64,000 nt of DNA from Amycolatopsis nigrescens CSC17Ta-90 (GCF_000384315.1 NZ_ARVW01000001.1:6262157-6326156), one strand, 5' to 3'. Counted from the stretch's first letter, positions 44,165-53,042 are shown. The notes: generated by a model from the sequence alone, not told the origin. Program-made: numbers and translations.

Positions 44165-45222
44165 CGCGCTTCCCGCCCCGGCCGGACCAGCACCTTGAGC
44201 TGGTCGGTGTCGCCGGCCAGTGCCTCGAACCCGGCGCCGACCACGTCGTCCAGCCCGATCACCGAGGTCACCACCGGTTCCAGGGACAGCCATCCGGCCG
44301 CCACCAGTCGGATCAGCTCCGGATGCGCGTCGCGGTAGCCGACGCTGGCGATGATCGACTGCTCGTTGTTCACCAGCGCGAAGGCGTCGATGCTCAGCTC
44401 GCCGGCCAGGCCGAGCAGCAGCACCCGCCCGCCGCGGCGGGTGGCCGCGAGGCAGTCCCGCAGGGTGTGCTCGGCGCCGACAACCTCGAAGGTCGCGTCC
44501 GCGCCCTCGCCCCTGGTCAGCCTGCGCATCGCGGCCGGTACCGGTTCGACGCGCGGGTCGATGAGGTCGGTCGCGCCGAGCCGGCCGGCCCGGTCCAGAC
44601 GCCGCGGGTTGACGTCGGCGGCCACGATCCGGCGCACCCCGCGCTGGGCGGCGAGCAGCACGGTGAGCAGCCCGATCGGGCCGAGCCCGACCACCAGCGT
44701 GACGTCGCCAGGGGTGAGCGCGGCGCGGCGGATCCCGTGCAGCGCCACCGCGGCGGGCTCCAGCAGGGCGGCTTCCCGCAGCGAAACGGAGTCCGGTAGC
44801 TGATGCAGCATGTACGCGGGCACGGTCGCGTACTCCGCCAGCCCGCCGTGCCCCATCAGCCCGGCGAAACCGAAGTCTCGGCAGACGTTGTACTCCCCGG
44901 CCACGCAGCGCGGGCAGGTGCCGCAGCGGTAGTGCGGTTCCACCGCGACCCGGTCGCCGACCGCGACCTCGGGCACCCCGCTGCCGAGCTCCACCACCGT
45001 GCCGGCGAACTCGTGCCCGAGCACCAGCGGTGCCCTGGTGCCGGACTGCGGATGCGGCACGGTGACCGGGATCGCGTGCGGCCCGCTGGTGTACTCGTGC
45101 AGGTCGCTGCCGCAGATCCCGCAGTAGGCCACCTCGATGGTCACCTCGCCGTCCTCGGGCGGGCGCACCGGCGTCTCCTCCACCCGGACGTCGTGCGCGC
45201 CGTACCAGACCGCCGCTTTCAT
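44161..45222 (-). CDS. Zinc-dependent medium-chain alcohol dehydrogenase (2,3-butanediol-type)
   Basis: An MDR-family enzyme of 353 residues. Catalytic-zinc residues lie in [13 protein letters not shown] (Cys about 37) and [15 protein letters not shown] (His-Glu). The structural-zinc cysteines are [15 protein letters not shown] (about 99-113). The NAD motif is [19 protein letters not shown] (about 175-193). The sequence is closest to 2,3-butanediol or sorbitol-type dehydrogenases. It is coupled to the MFS gene upstream and the SDR downstream by 4-bp overlaps. Substrate unknown. Confidence 0.9.
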   Translation of the reverse strand: MKAAVWYGAHDVRVEETPVRPPEDGEVTIEVAYCGICGSDLHEYTSGPHAIPVTVPHPQSGTRAPLVLGHEFAGTVVELGSGVPEVAVGDRVAVEPHYRCGTCPRCVAGEYNVCRDFGFAGLMGHGGLAEYATVPAYMLHQLPDSVSLREAALLEPAAVALHGIRRAALTPGDVTLVVGLGPIGLLTVLLAAQRGVRRIVAADVNPRRLDRAGRLGATDLIDPRVEPVPAAMRRLTRGEGADATFEVVGAEHTLRDCLAATRRGGRVLLLGLAGELSIDAFALVNNEQSIIASVGYRDAHPELIRLVAAGWLSLEPVVTSVIGLDDVVGAGFEALAGDTDQLKVLVRPGREAR

Positions 45223-46475
45223 CCGGCCGCCTCCGCGATCGGGGTCCTGCCCTTGCGCAGATGCAGCATCGGGGCGGTCTCCTTGAGCCAGCACGAAAGC
45301 AGCGCCACCAGCAGTGCGCCGCCGGCGGCGATGAACATGGCCGCGGACAGTCCCCACGCGTCCGACGCGCGGCCGGCGATGATCGGCCCGAACACCCCGC
45401 CCGCCAGCTCGCCGACCCCCATCACCAGCCCGAGCGTGCCGGCGAGTGCCGACGGCGGCACGGTTTCCGCCGGAATGGTGGCCATGAACAAGGTGAAGCA
45501 GCCGAGTCCGGTGTAGGTCAGGATGACCAGAACGCCCAGCAGCACCGGGTTCTCCACGAACACCACCAGCACCGGGCAGGCCGCGGCGATCGCGGAAAAC
45601 CAGATCATGCTGCGGCGGCGGCCGATCCGGTCCGAGATCGCCGGGGTGAGAAAGCCCCAGAGCACCCAAGCCACCCCGAAGCAGGTCATCACCGCGCTCA
45701 TCGTGCCGCTGGAGAACCCCTTCACCGTGGTCAGGTAGCTGGGCGTGAAGGTGATGATCACGACGAACCAGGTGAGGTAGCAGCAGGCCGCCAGCATGCA
45801 CAGCAAGACGTTGCGGTGCGCGAGGATCTGCCGCAGCGTGACCTTTTCGGTGACGTTTTCACGGGATTTCACCGGTTTTCGCGGCACCTCGGGGACCGGC
45901 CGCGGGGCGGCAGGCCGGTCCCGCACCGACTTCGCGATCCAGACCGCGAGCAACAGGCCCGGCACGATCGTGACGTAGAACGCCGTCCGCCAGCCGTAGG
46001 CCTCGGCCAGCGGCACCACCACCAGCGGGCAGGCGATCCCGCCCAGCAACCCGGCGGAGGAACCCTGCACCAGCCCCATGTTCAGGCCGCGCCGGTGCGT
46101 CGAGGACGCGTCCATCATCAGCGACTGCGCGACCGGCAGCACCGCGCCCTCGGCGATCCCCATCAGCGCCCTGGCCACCAGCAGCCCGGCGAACCCGGTC
46201 ATCAGCCCGGACATCGCGGAGAAGACCGAGAACAGCACCACCGCGGTGACCAGGATCGGTTTCCGGATGCCGAGCCGGTCCGAGATCCGGCCGGCGAACA
46301 TGCCCGACAGCGCCCAGGTCAGCGCCAGCACCCCGGAGAGCAGGCCCAGCTCGGTGTTGGACAGCGGGAAGTCGCGGCCGATCTGCGGGGCGAGAAAGGC
46401 CAGTGCCTGGCGGTCGAAGAACACGAAACCGAACGACAGGAACAGGATCAGCAGCAGCCGGTTCTCGCGCGACAT
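45219..46475 (-). CDS. MFS transporter (ACS-like, anion:cation symporter)
   Basis: A transporter of 418 residues with about twelve membrane helices. It begins [28 protein letters not shown]; the motif after helix 2 is [18 protein letters not shown] and its repeat is [17 protein letters not shown]. The central loop is basic and rich in proline. It resembles organic-acid/hexuronate transporters of the ACS branch. Its place between the cupin dioxygenase and the alcohol dehydrogenase suggests uptake of the operon's substrate. Confidence 0.88.
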   Translation of the reverse strand: MSRENRLLLILFLSFGFVFFDRQALAFLAPQIGRDFPLSNTELGLLSGVLALTWALSGMFAGRISDRLGIRKPILVTAVVLFSVFSAMSGLMTGFAGLLVARALMGIAEGAVLPVAQSLMMDASSTHRRGLNMGLVQGSSAGLLGGIACPLVVVPLAEAYGWRTAFYVTIVPGLLLAVWIAKSVRDRPAAPRPVPEVPRKPVKSRENVTEKVTLRQILAHRNVLLCMLAACCYLTWFVVIITFTPSYLTTVKGFSSGTMSAVMTCFGVAWVLWGFLTPAISDRIGRRRSMIWFSAIAAACPVLVVFVENPVLLGVLVILTYTGLGCFTLFMATIPAETVPPSALAGTLGLVMGVGELAGGVFGPIIAGRASDAWGLSAAMFIAAGGALLVALLSCWLKETAPMLHLRKGRTPIAEAAG

Positions 46476-46527
46476 CGAGAGGACCTCACATCGTTGGGAG
46501 GGCGGGGAATCAGGGTCTCGGGCGGAC

Positions 46528-47061
46528 TTATCGGAACAGCGAGTTCACTAGATCGGCGCCGAGCCCGACCTTCTCGTAGTGCTTGCGGCACATGTCGATG
46601 TAGTCGTGTACGTCGAAGAACCCGTCCGGCTCGCCCTTCTCGTCCAGCCAGATCAGCGGGCCCTTGACGATGAACAGCGTCTTCATCGGTTGCCCCGATT
46701 CGTAGGCCACCAGGGTGTGTCCTTCGCCGGGCGTCTCGTACACGAAGTCGCCGGCGGACGCGGTCCACGGCCGCTCCAGGTAGCCCCACTTGCCGGAGAT
46801 CGTGTAGGCGAAGACCTCACGCGGGTGGTAGTGCCGGTTGACCAGCCCGGCCTCCTTGGCCCGCAGGATGTCCGACCACGAGTTGTCCTTCACGTTGATC
46901 CACAGTGGACGCGAGTCGACGGTCTCGGTGAACGGCACGTAGTACCGGTCGTCGTCGGTGGCCACCTGCGGCAGGTAGACCTCGGGCAGCGCGTCCGGGC
47001 GCATGGAGTTCTCGATCGGCGCGAGGTCCTTCCAGAACTCGGTACCGGCCTGTTCGGGCAT
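46528..47061 (-). CDS. Cupin dioxygenase, 2,4'-dihydroxyacetophenone dioxygenase-like
   Basis: A single-domain cupin of 177 residues. Metal ligands are expected in VNRHYHPREVFAYTISGKWGYLE (H-x-H and Glu, about 77-100) and in GEGHTLVAYE (His about 116). This arrangement resembles 2,4'-dihydroxyacetophenone dioxygenase, which cleaves an aryl ketone beside the carbonyl; substrate transfer by homology is uncertain. It is first in a leftward operon with the MFS, alcohol dehydrogenase and SDR genes. The 110-bp gap to the divergent acetyltransferase should hold the promoter. The ATG at 47061 has AGAGGAG upstream. Confidence 0.82.
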   Translation of the reverse strand: MPEQAGTEFWKDLAPIENSMRPDALPEVYLPQVATDDDRYYVPFTETVDSRPLWINVKDNSWSDILRAKEAGLVNRHYHPREVFAYTISGKWGYLERPWTASAGDFVYETPGEGHTLVAYESGQPMKTLFIVKGPLIWLDEKGEPDGFFDVHDYIDMCRKHYEKVGLGADLVNSLFR

Positions 47062-47171
47062 GTCGCGGCTCCTCTCGGTGCGGGCCGGTCCAGTGAACCG
47101 CCGGGGGAGCTGGGGCGTCTTGCCGATTCGGGACACGCCGCTTGCCCGTTCCGGACCGGTAGCGTGGCGGC

Positions 47172-47729
47172 ATGGGTGAAGGCAAGGAACGCATGCTGCG
47201 CGGCGAGCTCTACCAGGACAGCGACCCGGAGCTGGTGGCCGAACGCCGGCGCGCGACCCAGCTGTGCGACGAGTTCAACGCGACCGCCGCGGACGAGACC
47301 GGGCTCCGGGACGCCGTGCTGCACAAGCTGCTCGGCGCGTTCGGCGATGGCTCGTGGATCATGCCGAGGTTCCGCTGCGACTACGGCTACCTGATCGAGA
47401 TCGGCTCGAACAGCTTCCTCAACTACGACGCGATCCTGCTCGACTGCGCGCCGATCAGGATCGGCGACGACGTGTCCATCGGGCCCCGCGCGCAGCTGCT
47501 CACCGCCCTGCACCCGGTGGAGGACCACCAGGCGCGGCGGGAGCGCTGGGAATCCGCGGCGCCGATCACCATCGGGGACAACGTCTGGTTCGGCGGCGGG
47601 GTGATCGTCTGCCCCGGAGTGACCGTTGGGAACGACACGGTGGTCGGTGCCGGCAGCGTGGTCACCAGGGACCTGCCCGCGAAGGTGTTCGCCGCCGGCA
47701 ACCCGTGCCGGGTGATCCGCGCACTCTGA
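47172..47729 (+). CDS. Sugar O-acetyltransferase (maltose acetyltransferase type)
   Basis: A protein of 185 residues with an N-terminal Mac domain (MLRGELYQDSDPELVAERRRATQLCDEFN) and a left-handed beta helix of hexapeptide repeats: IRIGDDVSIGPRAQLLTALHPVE, PITIGDNVWFGGGVIVCPGVTVGNDTVVGAGSVVTRDLPAKVFAAGNPCRVI. It transfers acetyl from acetyl-CoA to a sugar hydroxyl. It stands alone on the + strand with no visible link to its neighbours. Confidence 0.92.
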   Translation: MGEGKERMLRGELYQDSDPELVAERRRATQLCDEFNATAADETGLRDAVLHKLLGAFGDGSWIMPRFRCDYGYLIEIGSNSFLNYDAILLDCAPIRIGDDVSIGPRAQLLTALHPVEDHQARRERWESAAPITIGDNVWFGGGVIVCPGVTVGNDTVVGAGSVVTRDLPAKVFAAGNPCRVIRAL

Positions 47730-47763
47730 GCGCTGTCCAGGACGCCTGGCTAGGCTGGCCGGC

Positions 47764-48294
47764 ATGACCGGTTCTGGATCACCCGCCGCCGTCCGCCGCT
47801 GGGCGGTCCTGCTGGCGGTACTGGTGCTGGTCGTGGACCAGCTGACCAAGCTGTGGGCCGAGTCGGCGCTGGAAGATCGCGCGCCGATTCCGGTGCTCGG
47901 CGAGCTGCTCCAGTTCCGGCTGCTCTACAACTCGGGGGCGGCCTTCTCCATCGGCCGCGGCTCGACCTGGATCTTCACCATCTTCGCGGCCGCGGCGGTG
48001 CTCTGGGTCGGCTGGCTGGTGGTCCGGGTCCGTTCCCGGGGCTGGGCGGTGGCGCTGGGCCTGCTGCTCGGCGGCGCGGCCACGCACCTCGGCGACCGGC
48101 TGTTCCGCGCGCCCGGTTTCGCGAACGGGCACGTCGTGGACTTCATCGACTACAACGGCTGGTTCGTGGGCAATATCGCCGATATCGCGCTGACCGCCGG
48201 TGCCGTGCTGGTCGTCGTGCTCACCCTGCGCGGCATCAGCCTGGACGGGCGGGGCTCCACCGAGCAACCGGAGGAGAGCGCCCCTCCGCAGTGA
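47764..48294 (+). CDS. lspA: Lipoprotein signal peptidase LspA
   Basis: An aspartic membrane peptidase of 176 residues with four hydrophobic helices. Family motifs are VVDQLTKLW (helix 1), FRLLYNSGAAFSIG, GGAATHLGDRLF and VVDFIDYNGWFVGNIADIAL. The two catalytic aspartates in DR and AD are present. Flanking positions differ from the usual GGAxGNxxDR (His for Asn) and FNxAD (Gly for Phe). It cleaves the signal peptide of prolipoproteins. A predicted lipoprotein gene lies about 0.75 kb downstream. A second lspA elsewhere in the genome would fit the sequence drift. Confidence 0.88.
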   Translation: MTGSGSPAAVRRWAVLLAVLVLVVDQLTKLWAESALEDRAPIPVLGELLQFRLLYNSGAAFSIGRGSTWIFTIFAAAAVLWVGWLVVRVRSRGWAVALGLLLGGAATHLGDRLFRAPGFANGHVVDFIDYNGWFVGNIADIALTAGAVLVVVLTLRGISLDGRGSTEQPEESAPPQ

Positions 48295-48440
48295 CCCTGC
48301 CGCGCCGCTCGGGGTTGTCCAGACCTCTGCCGCGACTTAAGCTGTGCTGGCCGCCGCCACGTGGCTGGGAAAGCGGTTCCCGCGATCCTTGTCCGGAACA
48401 GACATATCCGCCGCCTGTTATCGGAAAGGGACACCCGAAC

Positions 48441-49040
48441 ATGTCGAAGTCAGCTCGTGCGCTGGCGTGCGCGGCCGTGATCTGCGGCCTGCTGAGCACG
48501 GCCCCGGCCGCACAGGCCCAGGTGGAGTCCGGCCCGTGGACCTCAACCTCGCCCACCTTCTCGGTGCAGGAACGCGGTTGCGGGCAGGTCGACAACCTCA
48601 CCTTCACCCTCACCTGCTCCACGGCCAGCGGTGACCAGCGCGCGGAACGGCGCTACGCCACCTACACCGGCGGTACCCGCCAGTTCGAGGGCAGCTTCCG
48701 GATCACCAGCATGGGCGGGACCAGGATCAGCCTGAAGCAGACCTTCAACGATTCGGCCCCCGGCCCGTACTTCATGCTCGCCGTCGAGCGCGGCGGGCGG
48801 CTCTACGCGGTGCACGGCGGGGACACCGTCGCGACCGGCGCGACGGTCGGTGCCACGGTACGGGTCAACACCGTGCACCAGGTCGGCACCAGCCACCGCA
48901 CCTACATCAACGGTTCGCTGCGGCACACCTACGCCAGCCCCGGCGGCAGTTTCTACGACAAGTTCGGCGCCTACCGGACCAGCAGCGGCCAGGGACCGGC
49001 CACCGTGGTGTGGAGCGGGGTCAAGTTCTGGCGCAAGTAG
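48441..49040 (+). CDS. Secreted protein, possible jelly-roll fold
   Basis: A protein of 199 residues with a clear Sec signal peptide (MSKSARALACAAVICGLLSTAPAAQAQ, cleavage after AQA). The mature part is rich in beta strands: RQFEGSFRITSMGGTRISLKQTFND, YFMLAVERGGRLYAVHGGDTV, HRTYINGSLRHTY, YDKFGAYRTSSGQGPATVVWSGVKFWRK. This pattern recalls concanavalin-type polysaccharide lyases or carbohydrate-binding proteins, but no catalytic residues can be assigned. Two cysteines (near 47 and 59) may form a disulphide. It precedes the lipoprotein gene by 2 bp, so the two are co-expressed. Confidence 0.72.
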   Translation: MSKSARALACAAVICGLLSTAPAAQAQVESGPWTSTSPTFSVQERGCGQVDNLTFTLTCSTASGDQRAERRYATYTGGTRQFEGSFRITSMGGTRISLKQTFNDSAPGPYFMLAVERGGRLYAVHGGDTVATGATVGATVRVNTVHQVGTSHRTYINGSLRHTYASPGGSFYDKFGAYRTSSGQGPATVVWSGVKFWRK

Positions 49041-49042
49041 CG

Positions 49043-49738
49043 ATGAGGCTCGCGACCGCGCTGCTGGCGCTGGTACTGGCCGGCTGCTCGGCGGCACCGG
49101 TGCCGGCCGAGCGGCTTTCGTCCACTTTGGTCTCCCCGGTGGACATCGAACTGCACTGGCAGGGCGACGATCCCGGCGCCGCCGGGCGGGTGGTGGAGTT
49201 CGCCACCGAGCCGCAGGGCGACTACACCGTGCTGGAGTACCTGCCGACGGCGAGGACCACCTTCCGGCATCCCGATCTCATTCCGGAAACCACCTTCTAC
49301 CACCGGATCCGGGCCTACTACGGGCCGGTTTCGAATACCGTCGAGGTGGTGCTGCCGCCGGGCGAGTTCACCGAGGAGGATCAGCGCAACGACCACGAGT
49401 GGGCGCCGCCGAAGGTGATCCCCGGCGGCACCGCGGCGAAACACGCCGTCCGCAGCGCCGATCCGGCGGCGGCACCGGCCGGGCTGACCGCGACCGTCAT
49501 GCACGCCAACGGGATCAGGTTCGGCTGGGCCGACAACGCCGGCGACGAAGACGGCTACCTGCTGGAGTCCAGGCCGGCGGGCGGCGGGGAGTTCGGGGTG
49601 ACCGCGGTGCTCGACCCGGACGTCAACTCCTTCGGCCTGATCACGCTGCCGAACGAAAAACGAGCGGAGTACCGGGTTCGCGCCTACTACTACGGCCCTT
49701 CGTCCAACGTGGTCCACCACCGCACCGGTCGTGAGTGA
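49043..49738 (+). CDS. Lipoprotein with two fibronectin-type-III-like repeats
   Basis: A protein of 231 residues. The signal peptide ends in a lipobox (LALVLAGC, Cys15). The mature chain has two similar beta-rich modules: IELHWQGDDPGAAGRVVEFAT...TTFYHRIRAYYGPVSNTV (about 35-110) and IRFGWADNAGDEDGYLLESRP...EYRVRAYYYGPSSNVV (about 165-225). This is an FnIII-like duplication. It may be an extracytoplasmic binding protein working with the secreted protein just upstream. Its TGA stop lies inside the left arm of a 17-bp hairpin. Confidence 0.72.
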   Translation: MRLATALLALVLAGCSAAPVPAERLSSTLVSPVDIELHWQGDDPGAAGRVVEFATEPQGDYTVLEYLPTARTTFRHPDLIPETTFYHRIRAYYGPVSNTVEVVLPPGEFTEEDQRNDHEWAPPKVIPGGTAAKHAVRSADPAAAPAGLTATVMHANGIRFGWADNAGDEDGYLLESRPAGGGEFGVTAVLDPDVNSFGLITLPNEKRAEYRVRAYYYGPSSNVVHHRTGRE

Positions 49739-49770
49739 AAAGTGTTGCCAGGACAACACTTTTCACTCAC
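49731..49770. terminator. Strong bidirectional terminator hairpin
   Basis: Arms 49731-49747 (GTGAGTGAAAAGTGTTG) and 49754-49770 form a perfect 17-bp stem with a 6-base loop, and the AAAA/TTTT tracts lie in the stem. Stop codons of both convergent genes are inside the arms (TGA at 49736-49738 and, on the minus strand, 49767-49769). Confidence 0.9.
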
Positions 49771-50540
49771 GACACCTGACCTGCGGGTTTGCGGGCTTCG
49801 ATGAGGAAGCGCGTGCTGTGCGCGACGAACGGGCCGTCCGCCTCGATGCGGTCGTGCAGGCTCCGCAGTTCGTCGCGATACCGCGGCACGGTGAAGTCCG
49901 GCACCATCCAGATCACCTTGCGCAGGAAGTAGATCACCGCGCCGATGTCGTGGAACTCGACGCGCAGGGACTCGTCGCGCAGGTCGGTGACCGTCAGCCC
50001 GGCGGCCTCCGCGCCCGCGCGGGCTTCTTCGGACGCCCGGCGTCGCCGCACCTCGGGCGGTTGCGGGCCGAGGAAGTACTCCACCAGCTCGAACACGCTG
50101 GCCGCACCGACCTGCTGCGAGAAGTAGGTTCCGCCGGGCTGCAGCACTCTGGCGATTTCCGTCCACCAGGTGGTCACCGGATGGCGGCTGACCACCAGGT
50201 CGAAGGTGTCGTCGGCGAAGGGCAGCGGCGGCTCGTCCTCGTCGGCCACCACCGCCACCCCGCGCGGGCGCAGCAACTCGGTGGCTCGCGCGATGTTCGG
50301 CGGCCATGACTCGGTGGCTACGGTCAGCCGGGGCAGTTCCGGCACGCTGTCGAGCACTTCGCCACCGCCGGTCTGGATGTCCAGTGCGGCGGTGGCCCCG
50401 GCCATCCGCCCGGCCATGGTCCGCGCGTAACCCCACGAAGGGCGCTGCTCACTGGCGCGCCCGTCCAGCCAGGAGAAGTCCCACCCGTCCACCGAGACGG
50501 CCTCCGCCTCGGCCACCAGCTCCTCGAAGTCCCTTGCCAT
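49767..50540 (-). CDS. Class I SAM-dependent methyltransferase
   Basis: A protein of 257 residues. The SAM-binding motif is ALDIQTGGGEVLDSVPELP (about 51-70) in place of the more common DxGxGxG. It is followed by LPFADDTFDLVVSRHPVTTWWTEIARVLQPGGTYFSQQVG (about 105-145), a methyltransferase motif IV-V pattern. The substrate is unknown. It stands alone between a terminator hairpin and the TetR gene. Confidence 0.85.
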   Translation of the reverse strand: MARDFEELVAEAEAVSVDGWDFSWLDGRASEQRPSWGYARTMAGRMAGATAALDIQTGGGEVLDSVPELPRLTVATESWPPNIARATELLRPRGVAVVADEDEPPLPFADDTFDLVVSRHPVTTWWTEIARVLQPGGTYFSQQVGAASVFELVEYFLGPQPPEVRRRRASEEARAGAEAAGLTVTDLRDESLRVEFHDIGAVIYFLRKVIWMVPDFTVPRYRDELRSLHDRIEADGPFVAHSTRFLIEARKPAGQVS

Positions 50541-50598
50541 GCCGCCACTCTGACACCCGGTCGACGGCCCCGCCAGCCGATTTCCGGCAGTGCGGGCG

Positions 50599-51183
50599 TC
50601 ACGGGTGCAGGAGGTCGAAGGCGCGGTCGAGCAGGGCGGCGCGGTCGGCGGTACCGCCGGAACGAAGCCATTCCCGTGACACCGCGTCCAATGCGGCCCC
50701 GGCCGCGGCGGTGAGCAGGTCGGCTTCGAACGCGCTCAGCTCCGCGCCCGGCCTGGCGCGGAGCGCGTCGCCGATCAGCGCCCGCGCCTGGTCGCGTTTC
50801 GCGTGCTGTGCAGCGCGCAGGGCGGGTGTGGACTCGATCAGCCGGAGGCCGGCGAGCTGCTCGGCGGAGGCGCGGATCCGCTCCTCCCAGCGCCGCAGCA
50901 CTTCGCGCAGGCACTGCCAGGGCGGTTCCTCCGGCGGGCGTTCGCGGATCTCCGCCACCACCTGTTCGCCGAGCACCTCGACCGCGCCCAGCGCCGCGTC
51001 CTCCTTGGTGGCGAAGTAGCGGAAGAAGCTGCGTTTGGACATCCCGGCGGCCTTGGCGATGTCGTCCACGGTCGTCTCTGCGAAGCCGTTCGCCTCGAAC
51101 AGCTCCATGGCGCGCTCGGCCAGCTCCGCGCGCACCGCGCGCCTGGTCCGGTCGCGGAGGCCCTCGCTCGCTTGACTTTCCAC
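50599..51183 (-). CDS. TetR-family transcriptional regulator
   Basis: A regulator of 194 residues. The helix-turn-helix is LAERAMELFEANGFAETTVDDIAKAAGMSKRSFFRYFATKED (about 20-61). The C-terminal domain is helical and variable. GTG 51183 is preferred; the longer frame to 51225 would start inside a palindromic operator. It is divergent from an SDR gene and probably represses it and itself through the palindrome at 51220. Confidence 0.87.
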   Translation of the reverse strand: MESQASEGLRDRTRRAVRAELAERAMELFEANGFAETTVDDIAKAAGMSKRSFFRYFATKEDAALGAVEVLGEQVVAEIRERPPEEPPWQCLREVLRRWEERIRASAEQLAGLRLIESTPALRAAQHAKRDQARALIGDALRARPGAELSAFEADLLTAAAGAALDAVSREWLRSGGTADRAALLDRAFDLLHP

Positions 51184-51219
51184 GAACCAACTGTATCTTT
51201 CGGCGTTAGATGACGAATA

Positions 51220-51234
51220 TGTCACCTAGTGACA
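51220..51234. promoter_or_regulatory. Palindromic operator for the TetR/SDR pair
   Basis: TGTCACCTAGTGACA has perfect 6-base arms around a 3-base centre. It lies in the 88-bp divergent gap and is a good candidate for the TetR binding site. Confidence 0.65.
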
Positions 51235-51271
51235 ACTTGTGGGCAGTGCACTGGAACCTGGGAGAACGAAG

Positions 51272-52144
51272 ATGGACGGCAGAACGGCACTGATCACCGG
51301 CAGCACCGGCGGCATCGGCAAGGAGACCGCCCGCGGGCTGGCGCGGCTGGGCATGCGCGTTCTGCTGGTCGGCCGGGACGAAGGCCGCGCCGCGGCGGCG
51401 GCCGAGGAACTCAAGCGCGACACCGGGAACGGTGAGATAGCGGCGTTCACCGCCGACGTCACTCGGCAACGAGACCTGCGCCGCCTCGCCGGCCAGGTGC
51501 GGGACCGCTACGACGCGTTGCACGTACTGATCAACAACGCCGCCGCGAACCGGCCGCGCCACGAGCTGACCGAGGACGGGGTCGAGACGGACTTCGCGGC
51601 CAACGTGCTGGCGCCGTTCGTGCTCACCCGGTTGCTGCTGCCGCTGCTGCGGGCGAGCGCGCCGGCCAGGGTGGTCAACATCACCGGCGGCATCCCCAAG
51701 GGCGCCATCGATCTGGCGAACCTGCAGGGCGAGCGGCGCTACGTCGGCCTGCTCGACTCGCAGTACAACCACACCAAACGCATCCTGATGGCGATGAGCT
51801 ACGAGTTCGCCCAGCGGTTGCCCGGCACCGAGGTGACCATCAACGTGGCCTACCCCGGGCACGGTTTCACCCCCGGCAACCGGGAGATGACCATCGGCAT
51901 GTTCCCGCTCGCGGCCAGGCCGCTGGCGCCCCTGCTCAGGTTGGCGATGCCGGTGCTCTTCGGCGCCAAGGCCATTTCGAAGGCGTCGCGGTCGAGCGTG
52001 TACCTCGCGTCCAGCGACGAGGTCGCCGGGGTGCACGGAAGCTACTTCGACCTCCGGAGCAGGCGGGCCGAATGGCCGTCCTTCGCCACCGACCCGCGCA
52101 ACCGCGAGGCGATCTGGCGGCTCTGCACCCGGCTCGAGCGCTAG
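51272..52144 (+). CDS. SDR-family oxidoreductase (retinol-dehydrogenase-like)
   Basis: A short-chain dehydrogenase of 290 residues: TALITGSTGGIGKETARGLARLGMRVLLVGRDEGR (about 6-40), LHVLINNAAANRP, and VVNITGGIPKGA then a Tyr-Asn-His-Thr-Lys block (LDSQYNHTKRILMAMSYEFAQRL), where Y-x-x-x-K is kept. ATG 51272 with GGGAG upstream is preferred over GTG 51239. It resembles retinol-dehydrogenase/WW-domain oxidoreductase-like SDRs; the substrate may be a lipophilic alcohol. Likely controlled by the divergent TetR. Confidence 0.86.
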   Translation: MDGRTALITGSTGGIGKETARGLARLGMRVLLVGRDEGRAAAAAEELKRDTGNGEIAAFTADVTRQRDLRRLAGQVRDRYDALHVLINNAAANRPRHELTEDGVETDFAANVLAPFVLTRLLLPLLRASAPARVVNITGGIPKGAIDLANLQGERRYVGLLDSQYNHTKRILMAMSYEFAQRLPGTEVTINVAYPGHGFTPGNREMTIGMFPLAARPLAPLLRLAMPVLFGAKAISKASRSSVYLASSDEVAGVHGSYFDLRSRRAEWPSFATDPRNREAIWRLCTRLER

Positions 52145-52953
52145 ATCGGGACGGTGAGCAGCAGTTCCTTCAGCACGGCGGCGAAATCGGCCGGGTTGCG
52201 CTGCGGTGCGAGGTGCGCGCCGGGCATCTCCTCGAACGGCATGCCGAGCTCCAGCGCCAGCGTCCTGGCCGGGCGGTAGTGGTAGTAGCCCCGGCTGTCC
52301 CGGCCGGCCACCGGCAGCACCGGCACCCTGGTCCGGCGCAGCGCGGCGATATCGGGCAGGTACGAGTAGAACTCGGTGATCTCCCGGTCGAACAGCAGCC
52401 GCCACTCGTCCTGGTTGGGCAGCCGGACGGCGCGCAGCTCGGGCAGCGCGGCGCCGGAGATGGAGCCGACGAACTTCAGGAAAGCGCCCAGCAGGTCACC
52501 GGAGCGCGCGACCGCGACCTGTTCGTCGTTGAAGGCCAGCCACTGCTCGGCGTCCGGCAGCAGGCGCACCGCGGGTGGCTCGTGCGCGACCAGTCCCTTG
52601 ACCACCCCGGGATGGGCGGTCACCAGCTCCAGGCCGATCTGCGCGCCCGCGCTGCTGCCGAAGACTGCGGCGGAGGGGAAGCCGAAGTGCTCGATCACCG
52701 CGCGGGCGTCCGCCGCCTGCCTGGCGACGGTGATCGGCCCGCTGCCGTGATCGGTGCTGCGGTAGTGCCCGCGCCGGTCGTAGCTCAGCACGGTGTACTC
52801 GCTGCTCAGGTCCTTGGCCAGGAAGCGGAAACCGTCCGCGGAGCCGAGCCCGCCGGCGATCAGCAGCAGCGGCGGGCCCTCGCCGGTGCGCTGCACGTGG
52901 AGTTCGGCGCCTTCGACGGCGCAGACGGCAGAGATCTGTTCTGCGGCGGGCAT
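52141..52953 (-). CDS. Alpha/beta-fold hydrolase
   Basis: A hydrolase of 270 residues: LHVQRTGEGPPLLLIAGGLGSADGFRFLAKDLS (oxyanion region), YTVLSYDRRGHYRSTDH, nucleophile in VFGSSAGAQIGLELV (Ser about 102), and a final histidine in PGAHLAPQRNPADF. Its substrate is unknown. ATG 52953 is preferred; the frame is open to 52995. Its 3' end overlaps the convergent SDR gene by 4 bp. Confidence 0.85.
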   Translation of the reverse strand: MPAAEQISAVCAVEGAELHVQRTGEGPPLLLIAGGLGSADGFRFLAKDLSSEYTVLSYDRRGHYRSTDHGSGPITVARQAADARAVIEHFGFPSAAVFGSSAGAQIGLELVTAHPGVVKGLVAHEPPAVRLLPDAEQWLAFNDEQVAVARSGDLLGAFLKFVGSISGAALPELRAVRLPNQDEWRLLFDREITEFYSYLPDIAALRRTRVPVLPVAGRDSRGYYHYRPARTLALELGMPFEEMPGAHLAPQRNPADFAAVLKELLLTVPI

Positions 52954-53000
52954 ACCCGAAGTCAAGCAGATCCGGCCCGCTTCCCTCGAACCCACCCGCC

Positions 53001-53028
53001 CTGGGCAAATAGCCGACTTTTTGCCCAG
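53001..53028. terminator. Hairpin, GGCAAATAG element copy C
   Basis: CTGGGCAAA (53001-53009) pairs with TTTGCCCAG (53020-53028). Outer bases CCCACC/GGTGGG can extend the stem. It lies in the gap upstream of the hydrolase and downstream of ipdC, next to copy D. Confidence 0.65.
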
Positions 53029-53042
53029 GTGGGTGGCCCGCA

